Source of the DNA: Firmicutes bacterium UBA6226
GTDB lineage: Bacteria > Bacillota_A > Clostridia > Peptostreptococcales > Acidaminobacteraceae
DNA: 28,053 nt
Direction of reading: 5' to 3'
NCBI GenBank assembly: GCA_002441045.1
Contig: DJWQ01000027.1
Location: forward strand, 1-28,053
In this document: positions 1 to 6,919 of the stretch, in pieces
How positions within the stretch are numbered: position 1 is the stretch's first letter
Layout: every line of letters begins with the position of its first letter
Notes under the pieces: generated by a model
The model's database searches: none
Told to the model about the DNA's origin: nothing
What the model saw: the letters and a program-made list of their open reading frames with translations, nothing else
Translations under genes and position numbers: made by a program

Positions 1-682
1 TTTGACCATTTTCAAGATGTAGCATTTTCTTTGTGTGATCAATTTGAACCACATAGGTCAGATTGACGATAAACGAACGATGACATCTTACAAAATAATT
101 GTCCAATTGTTCCTCTATATCACTTAAATTACCGTTGAACTCAATGATTTGAGACTTACAGTGCATGACGATCTTATGAGCGGCATATGCCGTTTCGAAA
201 AAGTAGATATCATCGTATGCAACGTTGACGGTCTTGTCCTTGGTTCTCAGATTAAAGCGCTTTTGTAGCTCTGGCGATGCCAGAGCTAATTTTTGTGTGA
301 TGTTATCCAAACAACTGACGATTTGTTTTTTCATAGTTACTAGATCACCTTTTATAATGAAATCTAGCGCTTCCACTTTATATTTAAATGTTAAGTGACT
401 CATTTCAGAATGCGTCGTAATAAAGATGATAAAACCTCTTGGATCTTTTTTACGGATCGCCTCGGCTAGTTCAATCCCATTCATGGTACTTTGAAGATCA
501 ACATCTAGAAAGTAAATATTACTGGTCTTATTGCCTTCAATTGCACTAAGTAATTGGGCTGGTGATTTGGCTTTTAAAGCGATGCTCATATCTAGGTTTT
601 CTATAATGATGTGATTCTCGATGATTTGATTAATTTGCTCAAGTTGATGGTCTTGATCCTCACAGAGATATATTGAAATCAT
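1..682 (-). CDS. agrA: AgrA-like LytTR response regulator (3' end beyond window)
   Basis: Response regulator of the agr peptide quorum-sensing system. My translation of the minus strand from ATG at 682 begins MISIYLCEDQDHQLEQI, with the acidic cluster of a receiver domain. A phospho-acceptor segment follows (IYFLDVDLQ, near residue 65). The C-terminal half is a LytTR DNA-binding domain (KTVNVAYDDIYFFETAYAAHK, then YFVRCHRSFIVNL). About 227 codons are visible and no stop is reached. AgrA proteins are near 240 residues, so only the last dozen or so are missing. The ribosome binding site AAGGAG (688-693) overlaps the agrC stop codon, so agrC and agrA are translationally close. The likely DNA target is the pair of direct repeats at 3468-3497. 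The family is clear; target assignment is inference. Confidence 0.93.
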   Translation of the reverse strand, partial: MISIYLCEDQDHQLEQINQIIENHIIIENLDMSIALKAKSPAQLLSAIEGNKTSNIYFLDVDLQSTMNGIELAEAIRKKDPRGFIIFITTHSEMSHLTFKYKVEALDFIIKGDLVTMKKQIVSCLDNITQKLALASPELQKRFNLRTKDKTVNVAYDDIYFFETAYAAHKIVMHCKSQIIEFNGNLSDIEEQLDNYFVRCHRSFIVNLTYVVQIDHTKKMLHLENGQ

Positions 683-691
683 TTTTACTCC

Positions 692-2008
692 TTAATGTTC
701 TACTCTTACTTCCAGTACTTGTGTAAACATCTGATTTTCAAATTTCATATCATTGTTGACGTTCGGGTAAGACTTTAGAATCCCTCTAACGATTTCAAGT
801 CCTAAACCATGGTTATTGCCTTTTGTTGTAAACCCTTTTTCTCTCAGCTTATAGATGGGGACCATTTCTGCCACCGTATTCGTGACAATTAGGAGTGCCT
901 TTTCATCCACATTAACCATCCCTATGGCGATTGTTTTCTCTGTTGATAATGCAGCTGCTTCAATGGCATTATCCACAAAAATACCCACGATTCTGCACAA
1001 ATCAACGATATCCATATGGAATTTTACCTTTTCAACCATATCAATCTCGACTTTTACACCCGCCTCTTGCGCTCGAATCACCTTCATTGCCAACAGTCCT
1101 TTTAGTTCTTCTTGTTCCACGTAGATCAATCGATCTACAGTTTTATCAATGCTGTCCTTCTGAACAGAGAATGTCATAATTTTCTCATCGAAGTACTTCT
1201 TTAAACCCGCCATATTGTTTTGTTCTATGTACCCAGATAGTGAAGCTAAGATATTCATATAATCGTGTTTAAACTTTCGGATTTCCTGCTGCATGCTTTC
1301 AATTTCATTTGTGTACATTCTAAGCTGAGTCAACTCATTTTCTTTACTTTTAAGTTCAATCACACTGGTTTTTGATTTGATAAAGAAAAGAGAAGCTACT
1401 AAGATTGCACCTACGATGACCATCATGATCATTAACAGTATTGCCCTTGAAATGGTTGTGTATGATACCACAGTAAACGTCAGCCAATATAGAAATAAAA
1501 AGGCTGCAACTGCGATAACACCTAGCAGTGTTGGTAGTTCGTTGCGTTGAAACAATTGAATCAAATTTCTACTTTTCGAGAGTAATATTCTAATCAAATA
1601 GGCCAATGCCAGTGCAATCGCCACCATAAATAAAAACGAAGCGAAATAAGCAAAAGGCTCTGAACGTAGTTTATCGGCCTCTACTGATGAGATCCCAACC
1701 ACCATTGAAATTAAAGTAATCGAGAGCATATCCGCTAAAATAGCTATGATCATACTTGCGGAAAGGCTCAGAATATTAATTACTATTTTCTTGTTCATCA
1801 TAAAGAAATAGGCAAACAAGCCTACCAAATATACAATACCTAGCGAACCTTCATTGACGCTAAAAAAATAACTGATCGAGGTAATAATCAACGTCAGCGC
1901 AACTGTAATAGAGAGATCTAATAAGAGCTTAAATTTTTCATTTAATAGTAATTTAGATAGAATTAATAATAACCCCGCTGATGATAACAACTGAAAAAAA
2001 TGCACCAT
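692..2008 (-). CDS. agrC: AgrC-like sensor histidine kinase
   Basis: Membrane sensor kinase that would detect the cyclic peptide made by AgrB/AgrD and phosphorylate AgrA. The N-terminal ~200 residues form about six hydrophobic segments. A helical linker follows, then the phospho-acceptor region (EIRKFKHDYMNILASLSGY), the N box (GIFVDNAIEAAALS) and the G box (GLGLEIVRGIL) of the GHKL/HATPase_c_5 type typical of AgrC. The reading frame is open to a GTG at 2029. I chose ATG at 2008 (MVHFFQLL, 438 aa) because AAGGGGGG sits just upstream of it and the GTG has no such site. An extended -10 (TG then TATAAT, 2032-2037) precedes the gene without a convincing -35, so an internal promoter is possible. 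It lies between agrD and agrA in the same direction. Confidence 0.94.
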   Translation of the reverse strand: MVHFFQLLSSAGLLLILSKLLLNEKFKLLLDLSITVALTLIITSISYFFSVNEGSLGIVYLVGLFAYFFMMNKKIVINILSLSASMIIAILADMLSITLISMVVGISSVEADKLRSEPFAYFASFLFMVAIALALAYLIRILLSKSRNLIQLFQRNELPTLLGVIAVAAFLFLYWLTFTVVSYTTISRAILLMIMMVIVGAILVASLFFIKSKTSVIELKSKENELTQLRMYTNEIESMQQEIRKFKHDYMNILASLSGYIEQNNMAGLKKYFDEKIMTFSVQKDSIDKTVDRLIYVEQEELKGLLAMKVIRAQEAGVKVEIDMVEKVKFHMDIVDLCRIVGIFVDNAIEAAALSTEKTIAIGMVNVDEKALLIVTNTVAEMVPIYKLREKGFTTKGNNHGLGLEIVRGILKSYPNVNNDMKFENQMFTQVLEVRVEH

Positions 2009-2119
2009 CGATATGCCCCCCTTATCCACTCATTATACCATAATGTGGAATAGAAACCATATGATGATGCTAGGAAATTGGAAATGTCCTTAACAGGATA
2101 TCTTAACTCAATCAGGCGA

Positions 2120-2278
2120 TTACTCTTTTTCAATCTCAAGAGCAATGAGTTCTTTTGGATACTCTACTTCATCGATTAGCACGAATGTACAGTCTTTTTC
2201 TTGATCGGAAAAACTAAGGATGACCTTCTCAATTGCAGATACAGCATTTGTTTCAATTAGGTTTTTCAAACTTCTCAT
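2120..2278 (-). CDS. agrD: AgrD-like autoinducing peptide precursor
   Basis: A 52-residue ORF read by eye from ATG at 2278, overlapping the last 26 bases of agrB in another frame, with GAGG seven bases upstream. It has the three-part AgrD plan. An amphipathic N-terminal helix (MRSLKNLIETNAVSAIEKVI) comes first. A short core with a single cysteine (Cys30, CTFVLI) follows. The acidic tail DEVEYPKELIALEIEKE closely resembles the S. aureus AgrD tail DEVEVPKEL. AgrB is known to cut just before the DE of that tail and to close a thiolactone between Cys and the new C-terminus. By that alignment the ring here would be Cys plus five residues, one more than in staphylococcal peptides. The leader cleavage site cannot be predicted. 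Its position between agrB and agrC is the expected one. Confidence 0.9.
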   Translation of the reverse strand: MRSLKNLIETNAVSAIEKVILSFSDQEKDCTFVLIDEVEYPKELIALEIEKE

Positions 2279-2852
2279 AATTGTTCCTCTCTTCCTTCAT
2301 AATTCGATAAGTAACGGGTAAAACATATAACAAGGCAACATAAGCACCTATGGTTATCAAAGCTTTGATTTCCGGCAATGGGATAAAGATCACTAGTGAA
2401 GTTAAAATTAACCCACGTAATATCGATTTTCTCTTTAGTCTTTCTCTCACCCGCTGGTTAATGATCGGTTTTTTAGCCGTATCTGATGGTGCATATAGAT
2501 AGGCAAGTAACGGGATCGCCATGGCGGCTGCGATGCACAAATAGGGGTTAATTGCAACATGTGCAGCCGTCCAAGGCAACATTATGAAGAAGACTAAACT
2601 GGATATCATACATTTAATTGAAGATTTTGCATGCAAGCCTTGAGCGGTTTGCCTCAAAAGATTATATGCAGCTAACGTAATTACAGACTGCCAAAAGATG
2701 CCAAGTATGAGAGACAACACGATAACTACAAAAAGCTTAGACATGCCAAGATAAAACATTTCAAGTCCATATCTTAACCGAATAGCATGTATGGATTCTG
2801 CCTCTAAGTCGAAAAGATTACCTGCAATTGCCATATATCTCTTTTTTATCAT
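2253..2852 (-). CDS. agrB: AgrB-like membrane endopeptidase, peptide maturation
   Basis: Integral membrane cysteine protease that processes AgrD. The 199-residue length is normal for AgrB. The catalytic pair is visible as His74 in RQTAQGLHAKS and Cys81 in SIKCMISS. The conserved segment YAPSDTAKKPI (near residue 120) is also an AgrB hallmark. Four to six hydrophobic stretches surround a basic loop (RVRERLKRKS). The start at 2852 is preceded by GAGGT five bases upstream. It sits 16 bp after a membrane-anchored protein gene and overlaps agrD at its 3' end, so the two are probably translationally coupled. No frameshift or missing active-site residue is seen. Confidence 0.95.
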   Translation of the reverse strand: MIKKRYMAIAGNLFDLEAESIHAIRLRYGLEMFYLGMSKLFVVIVLSLILGIFWQSVITLAAYNLLRQTAQGLHAKSSIKCMISSLVFFIMLPWTAAHVAINPYLCIAAAMAIPLLAYLYAPSDTAKKPIINQRVRERLKRKSILRGLILTSLVIFIPLPEIKALITIGAYVALLYVLPVTYRIMKEERNNYEKFEKPN

Positions 2853-2868
2853 CGTTTACCTCGAATCT

Positions 2869-3381
2869 TTATTCCACTGAAAACACATATGCTTTCAATT
2901 GATCCTCTTCCATTTCTAAATCCACGATTGTATAGTTTAGAAAAGCTTGCTTTAGGTGAATTTCTCCTTCATTAAGCAAAGTCGTTTGTTTTTGAGTCTT
3001 ACTGTTGGTTACACTTAGCGTTACTAAAAATTTGTAAGTTGTTTCTCCTTTTTCCCTAAAAATTTCAATAATGCGAATGTCCTTTACAGTGATCTCAAGT
3101 GATTTCATATAAGCCATGTTCAAAATATGTAAATAATTATGTAAAAACGTTTCTTTCATCGCTGAAGAGCACAACAGATCTGTTTGTACGTCCACAAAAT
3201 TTAAGATATCCTCCCATTCAGAAGCACTGGCATTGTCGCTGCTCTTAAGATTGTAAATCGATTCAAAAAACGATCTCATCGTATACTGTGCATACGATTC
3301 ACCGAAGCCTTCTTTAAGTACTAAAAAAACAATCACGGTTACTAAAATTATGAGTAATATTATTTTTGCTTTTCCCTTCAT
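2869..3381 (-). CDS. Membrane-anchored protein of unknown function, first gene of agr operon
   Basis: I do not recognise this protein. From ATG at 3381 (170 aa; GAGG five bases upstream, favoured over an in-frame GTG at 3387) it has a basic N-terminus and one transmembrane segment (KIILLIILVTVIVFLVL). The extracytoplasmic domain of about 145 residues is helical first and then beta-rich (ITVKDIRIIEIF, YKFLVTLSVT, INEGEIHL-like strands). That order suggests an NTF2-like fold, but this is a guess from pattern only. It has a single cysteine and no lipobox. It is the promoter-proximal gene of the agr cluster, 16 bp from agrB and just downstream of the LytTR operator. It is therefore probably expressed with quorum sensing, perhaps as an output or an accessory signalling factor. 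Confidence 0.75.
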   Translation of the reverse strand: MKGKAKIILLIILVTVIVFLVLKEGFGESYAQYTMRSFFESIYNLKSSDNASASEWEDILNFVDVQTDLLCSSAMKETFLHNYLHILNMAYMKSLEITVKDIRIIEIFREKGETTYKFLVTLSVTNSKTQKQTTLLNEGEIHLKQAFLNYTIVDLEMEEDQLKAYVFSVE

Positions 3382-3451
3382 GATCACCTCTTTTTATGTA
3401 TTAGGTGACCAATACCTATTCCATAACCTCATAATAATGACAAAAATTCAT

Positions 3452-3479
3452 CTTATATGTGTTTTTTCCTAAATGATAA
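3452..3479 (-). promoter_or_regulatory. Putative agr operon promoter
   Basis: On the minus strand a -35-like TTATCA (3474-3479) and a -10-like TATAAG (3452-3457) are separated by 16 bp. The -35 overlaps the operator-proximal LytTR repeat, the arrangement seen at activator-dependent AgrA/ComE promoters. The hexamers are imperfect, as expected for a promoter needing activation. Confidence 0.5.
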
Positions 3480-3497
3480 TGATTCTTTCCTAAATGA
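3468..3497. promoter_or_regulatory. LytTR (AgrA/ComE-type) direct-repeat operator
   Basis: On the minus strand two identical 9-mers TCATTTAGG (3489-3497 and 3468-3476) are separated by 12 bp, a 21-bp repeat distance. This is the geometry and nearly the sequence of known LytTR sites such as the pneumococcal ComE box. The identity extends to 12 bases in each copy (3465-3476 and 3486-3497). It lies upstream of the agr operon, whose last gene encodes a LytTR regulator, and directly next to the thrC promoter on the other strand. Confidence 0.8.
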
Positions 3498-3499
3498 AC

Positions 3500-3528
3500 T
3501 TGTCTTAAAAAACACCTCATGTTAAAAT
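3500..3528 (+). promoter_or_regulatory. thrC promoter
   Basis: TTGTCT (3500-3505) and TAAAAT (3523-3528) are separated by 17 bp on the plus strand, 37 bp before the thrC start codon. Its -35 begins three bases after the LytTR operator, so a bound regulator would touch RNA polymerase here as well. Confidence 0.7.
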
Positions 3529-3565
3529 AAACTAATTTTATTATCGTAACAATTAGGAGGACACC

Positions 3566-5050
3566 ATGTCTGAAATCAAATACCAAAGTACACGCATGAA
3601 AACTGAGAATAGAACTTTTACTGAAGCTGTTTTACAAGGCATTTCACCAGATGGTGGTCTCTATGTTCCCACACACTTCCCCAAACTTGACATTCATAGC
3701 ACTGAATTTACAACTATGGATTATCAACAATTGGCTGAGTCCATTTTTACCCCTTTCATGTCTGAGCTCTCTTCAGACATGATTCAAAGCGATGTAAAAA
3801 ATGCCTATGATACCAAATTCAAGAGCTCTGATATCGTACCTATAAGAACTTTAGGCGAAGCTTCGTTTATCGAGCTGTTTCATGGAAAAACCCAGGCATT
3901 CAAGGATATGGCGTTGTCAATTCTACCCTACTTTATGTTAACCAGTATCGCACACAATAAAAGTGAGGATTCTGTTCTCATACTAACAGCTACCTCTGGT
4001 GATACAGGTAAGGCGGCTCTTGAAGGTTTTGCTGATGTCCCAGGCATCGATATTGCAGTATTTTATCCAACCGACGGTGTCAGCGACATCCAAAAGAAGC
4101 AAATGACCACGCAATCAGGTGACAATGTTCACGTCTTCGGAATAAATGGCAATTTCGACGATGCGCAAACTGCAGTAAAAACACTTTTTAACGACGAAGA
4201 ATTAAAAGCACTTTTGGGAGAACGCGGCTATCGCTTCTCATCAGCAAACTCAATCAACATCGGCAGATTGCTCCCCCAAATCATCTATTACTTTAACAGC
4301 TACAAGCTACTCGTCAACGCTGGAACGGTCAAGCTCGGCGATGCGATTAACATCTGTGTACCGACAGGTAATTTCGGTAACCTACTCGCTGCCTACTATG
4401 CGATGCAAATGGGACTACCCGTTCATAAGTTCATCTGTGCTTCAAACCAAAATCACATCCTAACGGATTTTATAAACACTGGCATCTACAATACCAACAG
4501 AGCATTTCATACCACTACATCACCTTCTATGGATATCTTGATTTCAAGCAACCTTGAGCGTTTGCTTTATCACCTATCAGGTGGTGATACAGATTTGATC
4601 CAACATCTGATGAATGAGTTAAAATCATCTGGTAAGTATGAAGTACCATCATCAATCAAGGCAGCACTCGAGCAATTTTATGGTGGCTACGCCGACGAAT
4701 CCAAAACACAGCTAGAGATAAAAACAACCTTTACACAAGAACACTACCTCATTGATCCACACACAGCCGTTGCATACAGTGTCTATAAGGATTACGTTAA
4801 AGCAACTGATGATCACACACACACACTTATCGCAGCGACAGCAAGCCCATATAAGTTCGCAGACAGCGTTCTAGAAGCACTTGGACACGATGCATCAGAA
4901 GGCACACCGTTTGACCGTATCAGAAAGCTTTCAGAGATCACAGGAACCGTGATACCAAAAGAAATCGCAGCACTTGAATCCGCTGAAGTCAAGCACGACG
5001 GTACGATCGAGAAGGCTGAGATTAGAAGTACAGTTGCTGGACTTTTATAA
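3566..5050 (+). CDS. thrC: Threonine synthase
   Basis: PLP enzyme converting O-phosphohomoserine to threonine, the last step of threonine synthesis. The N-terminus (YQSTRMKTENRTFTEAVLQG, then SPDGGLYVP) is characteristic. The PLP lysine is Lys113 in FHGKTQAFKDMA, and the phosphate-binding segment TATSGDTGKAALEGF follows. The length of 494 residues matches the long, yeast/E. coli-like ThrC type. AGGAGG lies five bases before ATG. No homoserine dehydrogenase or kinase gene is adjacent, so thrC is a single-gene unit here, ended by the long hairpin at 5078-5160. Its promoter touches a LytTR operator, which raises the possibility of control by the agr system. Confidence 0.97.
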   Translation: MSEIKYQSTRMKTENRTFTEAVLQGISPDGGLYVPTHFPKLDIHSTEFTTMDYQQLAESIFTPFMSELSSDMIQSDVKNAYDTKFKSSDIVPIRTLGEASFIELFHGKTQAFKDMALSILPYFMLTSIAHNKSEDSVLILTATSGDTGKAALEGFADVPGIDIAVFYPTDGVSDIQKKQMTTQSGDNVHVFGINGNFDDAQTAVKTLFNDEELKALLGERGYRFSSANSINIGRLLPQIIYYFNSYKLLVNAGTVKLGDAINICVPTGNFGNLLAAYYAMQMGLPVHKFICASNQNHILTDFINTGIYNTNRAFHTTTSPSMDILISSNLERLLYHLSGGDTDLIQHLMNELKSSGKYEVPSSIKAALEQFYGGYADESKTQLEIKTTFTQEHYLIDPHTAVAYSVYKDYVKATDDHTHTLIAATASPYKFADSVLEALGHDASEGTPFDRIRKLSEITGTVIPKEIAALESAEVKHDGTIEKAEIRSTVAGLL

Positions 5051-5077
5051 GTTTGGTTAAGATTTGCATATGAAAGT

Positions 5078-5160
5078 AAAATGAGCGTATAAACTAACGG
5101 CTCCGGTTCCGGTCAGTCAACTGAAGGAACCTCCGTCGTTAGTTTATACGCTCATTTTTT
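5078..5160 (+). terminator. Long hairpin terminator containing an inverted copy of the repeat core
   Basis: A perfect 22-bp stem (5078-5099 with 5137-5158) ends in six T residues on the plus strand, so it should terminate thrC. It is followed by T-rich DNA on the minus strand too, so it may work both ways. Its 37-nt apex folds further (GGTTCC with GGAACC, TCAG with CTGA). The apex is an inverted copy of the core found at 5164-5202 and 5266-5304. Confidence 0.85.
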
Positions 5161-5163
5161 AAG

Positions 5164-5202
5164 TTCGGAGAATCCTTCAGTTTACTGACCGGATTCGGAG
5201 AA
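5164..5202 (+). repeat. Solitary copy of the hairpin repeat core
   Basis: A 39-nt unit bounded by the direct repeat TTCGGAGAA, with internal pairing AATCC/GGATT and TCAG/CTGA. The 47 bases at 5157-5203 are identical to 5259-5305, 102 bp downstream. Unlike the other two copies it has no long outer stem; only GTTC/GAAC flank it. Confidence 0.8.
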
Positions 5203-5247
5203 CCCACTTCATGCGTCCAATATCTTTTGCTTTATACACTATGTAAG

Positions 5248-5322
5248 AAAGGCTCATATTTTAAGTTCGGAGAATCCTTCAGTTTACTGACCGGATTCGG
5301 AGAACTTAAAATATGAGCCTTT
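5248..5322. repeat. Second long hairpin with repeat core at its apex
   Basis: A perfect 21-bp stem (5248-5268 with 5302-5322) encloses another copy of the core (5266-5304). It lies 31 bp downstream of the pepD stop and may terminate pepD on the minus strand, although the T tail there is short (TTTC). The outer stem sequence is unrelated to that of the first hairpin while the apex is shared. Confidence 0.8.
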
Positions 5323-5353
5323 CGACCTGTATAAAACAAAACCAAATTATAAG

Positions 5354-6805
5354 CTACTTTATGCCCCTAAGCACCTCAACCAAAAACGCATAGGTTCTAG
5401 CAGTTGACGAAATGCTAAGTCTTTCAAATGGCGTATGCACATCGTGCATTTCTGGTCCAAGTGAAACCATATCGATATCGCCGAGTTTTTCTTTTAAGAA
5501 GCCGCATTCAAGTCCAGCATGAATTGCGTCTACCTTTAGTTCCTTGCCAAACATCTCTTGATAAGTCGCTTTCATAAGCTCTCTGGTTGGCGACTCTACT
5601 CTGTATTGCCACTCTGGATAATCTGCAGTTAACGTATTTTTAGCGCCAACTGTTTCACAGATAATTGCCATGACTTCATTAAGCTCTTGCTTTTTAGATT
5701 TTACCGAGCTTCTAAGCGCATTTGTTAGCTTAAGGGTTTCTCTAGTCATCTCAAGTACACCTAGATTATTAGAAGATTCAACTAAACCTTTAATGCCTGC
5801 ACTCATGGTGTAAACACCAAAAGGTGTCAATCTCAATAACTTCTCGATATTATCTCTCGTTTCAGTTGAAAGCACTTCTTTAGGTGAGTCCATCTCAGTC
5901 GCTTCAAGCTTAATCGCAGGATCTGCAATTTCATACTCTGCTTTGAAGGTTGCCTCTAATGACATCACGAGTTCTTCCATCATCATCACGTCTCTTGAGT
6001 TGATCATAAATTCAAATTCGCAACGCTTTGCAATGGCATTCATTTTCTCACCACCGCGAATGGTGATCAAATCATAATCAAAGTGATTTTTGAAAGTCGT
6101 CAAAACTCTACCAGCCAACTTGATCGCATTGGCTCTATTTTTATCGATTTCAGCACCTGAGTGTCCACCCGCTAAGCCTGATATAATCAGTTTAAAGGCT
6201 TCCATTTTGTTTGCAGGCTGATAGCTTAAAGGTAACTCAGCGATGTTGTTAACGCCACCTGCACAAGAAGCCAATATAACGCCTTCCTCTTCAGAATCAA
6301 GATTAATGAGAATATCCCCTTTTACATTTTCAGGTTGAAGTGCAATAACGCCATCCATACCAGTTTCCTCTGAAGTTGTAAAAAGTGCGATTAATTTAGG
6401 ATGTTCAAGTGTCTTGTCTTCAAGCACACTCATGGTCATCGCGACAGCGATGCCATTATCTGCACCTAAAGTTGTCCCCTTTGTTTTTATATAGTCGCCT
6501 TCAACCACTATTGGAATCGGCATCGTATCGAAATCAAATTCGAGTTCGTCAAGCTTTACACAGACCATATCTGTATGACCTTGTAAGATCACAGTTGGCG
6601 CTTGCTCATAACCTGCAGTAGCCGGTTTTGTGATAATAATATTGTTAGATGCTTCTCTTACGACTTCAAGACCCTGTTCTTTTGCAAACGCTTCAAGAAA
6701 TGCTGCTACAGCCGCTTCGTTTCCAGACTCTCTTGGAATACGCGTCAAAGCTTCAAAATTGCGAAAAACACTTTCAGGTTTTAAATCTTTTAGTAAATCT
6801 GCCAT
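5354..6805 (-). CDS. pepD: Aminoacyl-histidine dipeptidase (M20 metallopeptidase)
   Basis: Cytosolic zinc dipeptidase with broad specificity for Xaa-His and other dipeptides. The M20 metal and catalytic residues are visible: His77 and Asp79 in LQGHTDMVC, Asp116 in TLGADNGIA, the Glu pair in TSEETGMDG (146-147), and a late metal ligand region (GPEMHDVHTPFERL). The dimerisation or lid domain lies in the middle (SGLAGGHSGAEIDKNRANAI). At 483 residues it has full family length. AAGGGGAAAGCCA precedes ATG at 6805. It converges on thrC and lies 114 bp downstream of the neopullulanase gene, separated by a strong terminator, so it probably has its own promoter, which I could not place. Confidence 0.95.
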   Translation of the reverse strand: MADLLKDLKPESVFRNFEALTRIPRESGNEAAVAAFLEAFAKEQGLEVVREASNNIIITKPATAGYEQAPTVILQGHTDMVCVKLDELEFDFDTMPIPIVVEGDYIKTKGTTLGADNGIAVAMTMSVLEDKTLEHPKLIALFTTSEETGMDGVIALQPENVKGDILINLDSEEEGVILASCAGGVNNIAELPLSYQPANKMEAFKLIISGLAGGHSGAEIDKNRANAIKLAGRVLTTFKNHFDYDLITIRGGEKMNAIAKRCEFEFMINSRDVMMMEELVMSLEATFKAEYEIADPAIKLEATEMDSPKEVLSTETRDNIEKLLRLTPFGVYTMSAGIKGLVESSNNLGVLEMTRETLKLTNALRSSVKSKKQELNEVMAIICETVGAKNTLTADYPEWQYRVESPTRELMKATYQEMFGKELKVDAIHAGLECGFLKEKLGDIDMVSLGPEMHDVHTPFERLSISSTARTYAFLVEVLRGIK

Positions 6806-6845
6806 TGGCTTTCCCCTTTCAGTTATTCATCACTTAATTTGCACC

Positions 6846-6867
6846 GTTCACAAAAAGACTTGTGAAC
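6846..6867. repeat. 7-bp inverted repeat upstream of pepD
   Basis: GTTCACA (6846-6852) and TGTGAAC (6861-6867) flank 8 bp, between the neopullulanase terminator and the pepD ribosome binding site. It could be an operator or a weak leader hairpin; nothing in the sequence distinguishes these. Confidence 0.35.
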
Positions 6868-6873
6868 AAACAA

Positions 6874-6907
6874 AAGCTGTGTCGATGCCACACCATCAAC
6901 ACAGCTT
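6874..6907 (-). terminator. Rho-independent terminator of the neopullulanase gene
   Basis: A 14-bp stem with one G-T pair (6894-6907 with 6874-6887) and a 6-nt loop begins 12 bp after the stop codon. On the minus strand it is followed by TTTGTTTG. Confidence 0.85.
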
Positions 6908-6919
6908 CATTTTAACATA

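Noticed and set aside
2089..2107. Two GTTAAG motifs on the minus strand between agrD and agrC, similar to staphylococcal AgrA boxes
   Set aside because: They are 13 bp apart, not 21-22, and do not match the strong repeats found upstream of the operon.
1963..2145. A 60-codon ORF overlapping the ends of agrD and agrC
   Set aside because: It lies out of frame with both, starts inside agrD, has no ribosome site and lacks AgrD features; the real precursor is at 2120-2278.
4812..4830. CA-dinucleotide tract inside thrC as a phase-variation repeat
   Set aside because: It is short, encodes ordinary residues of the protein (DHTHTL), and the frame is intact.
5101..5304. Direct repeats between thrC and pepD as a CRISPR array
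   Set aside because: Only three copies, one inverted, with irregular spacing, strong internal dyads and no cas genes.
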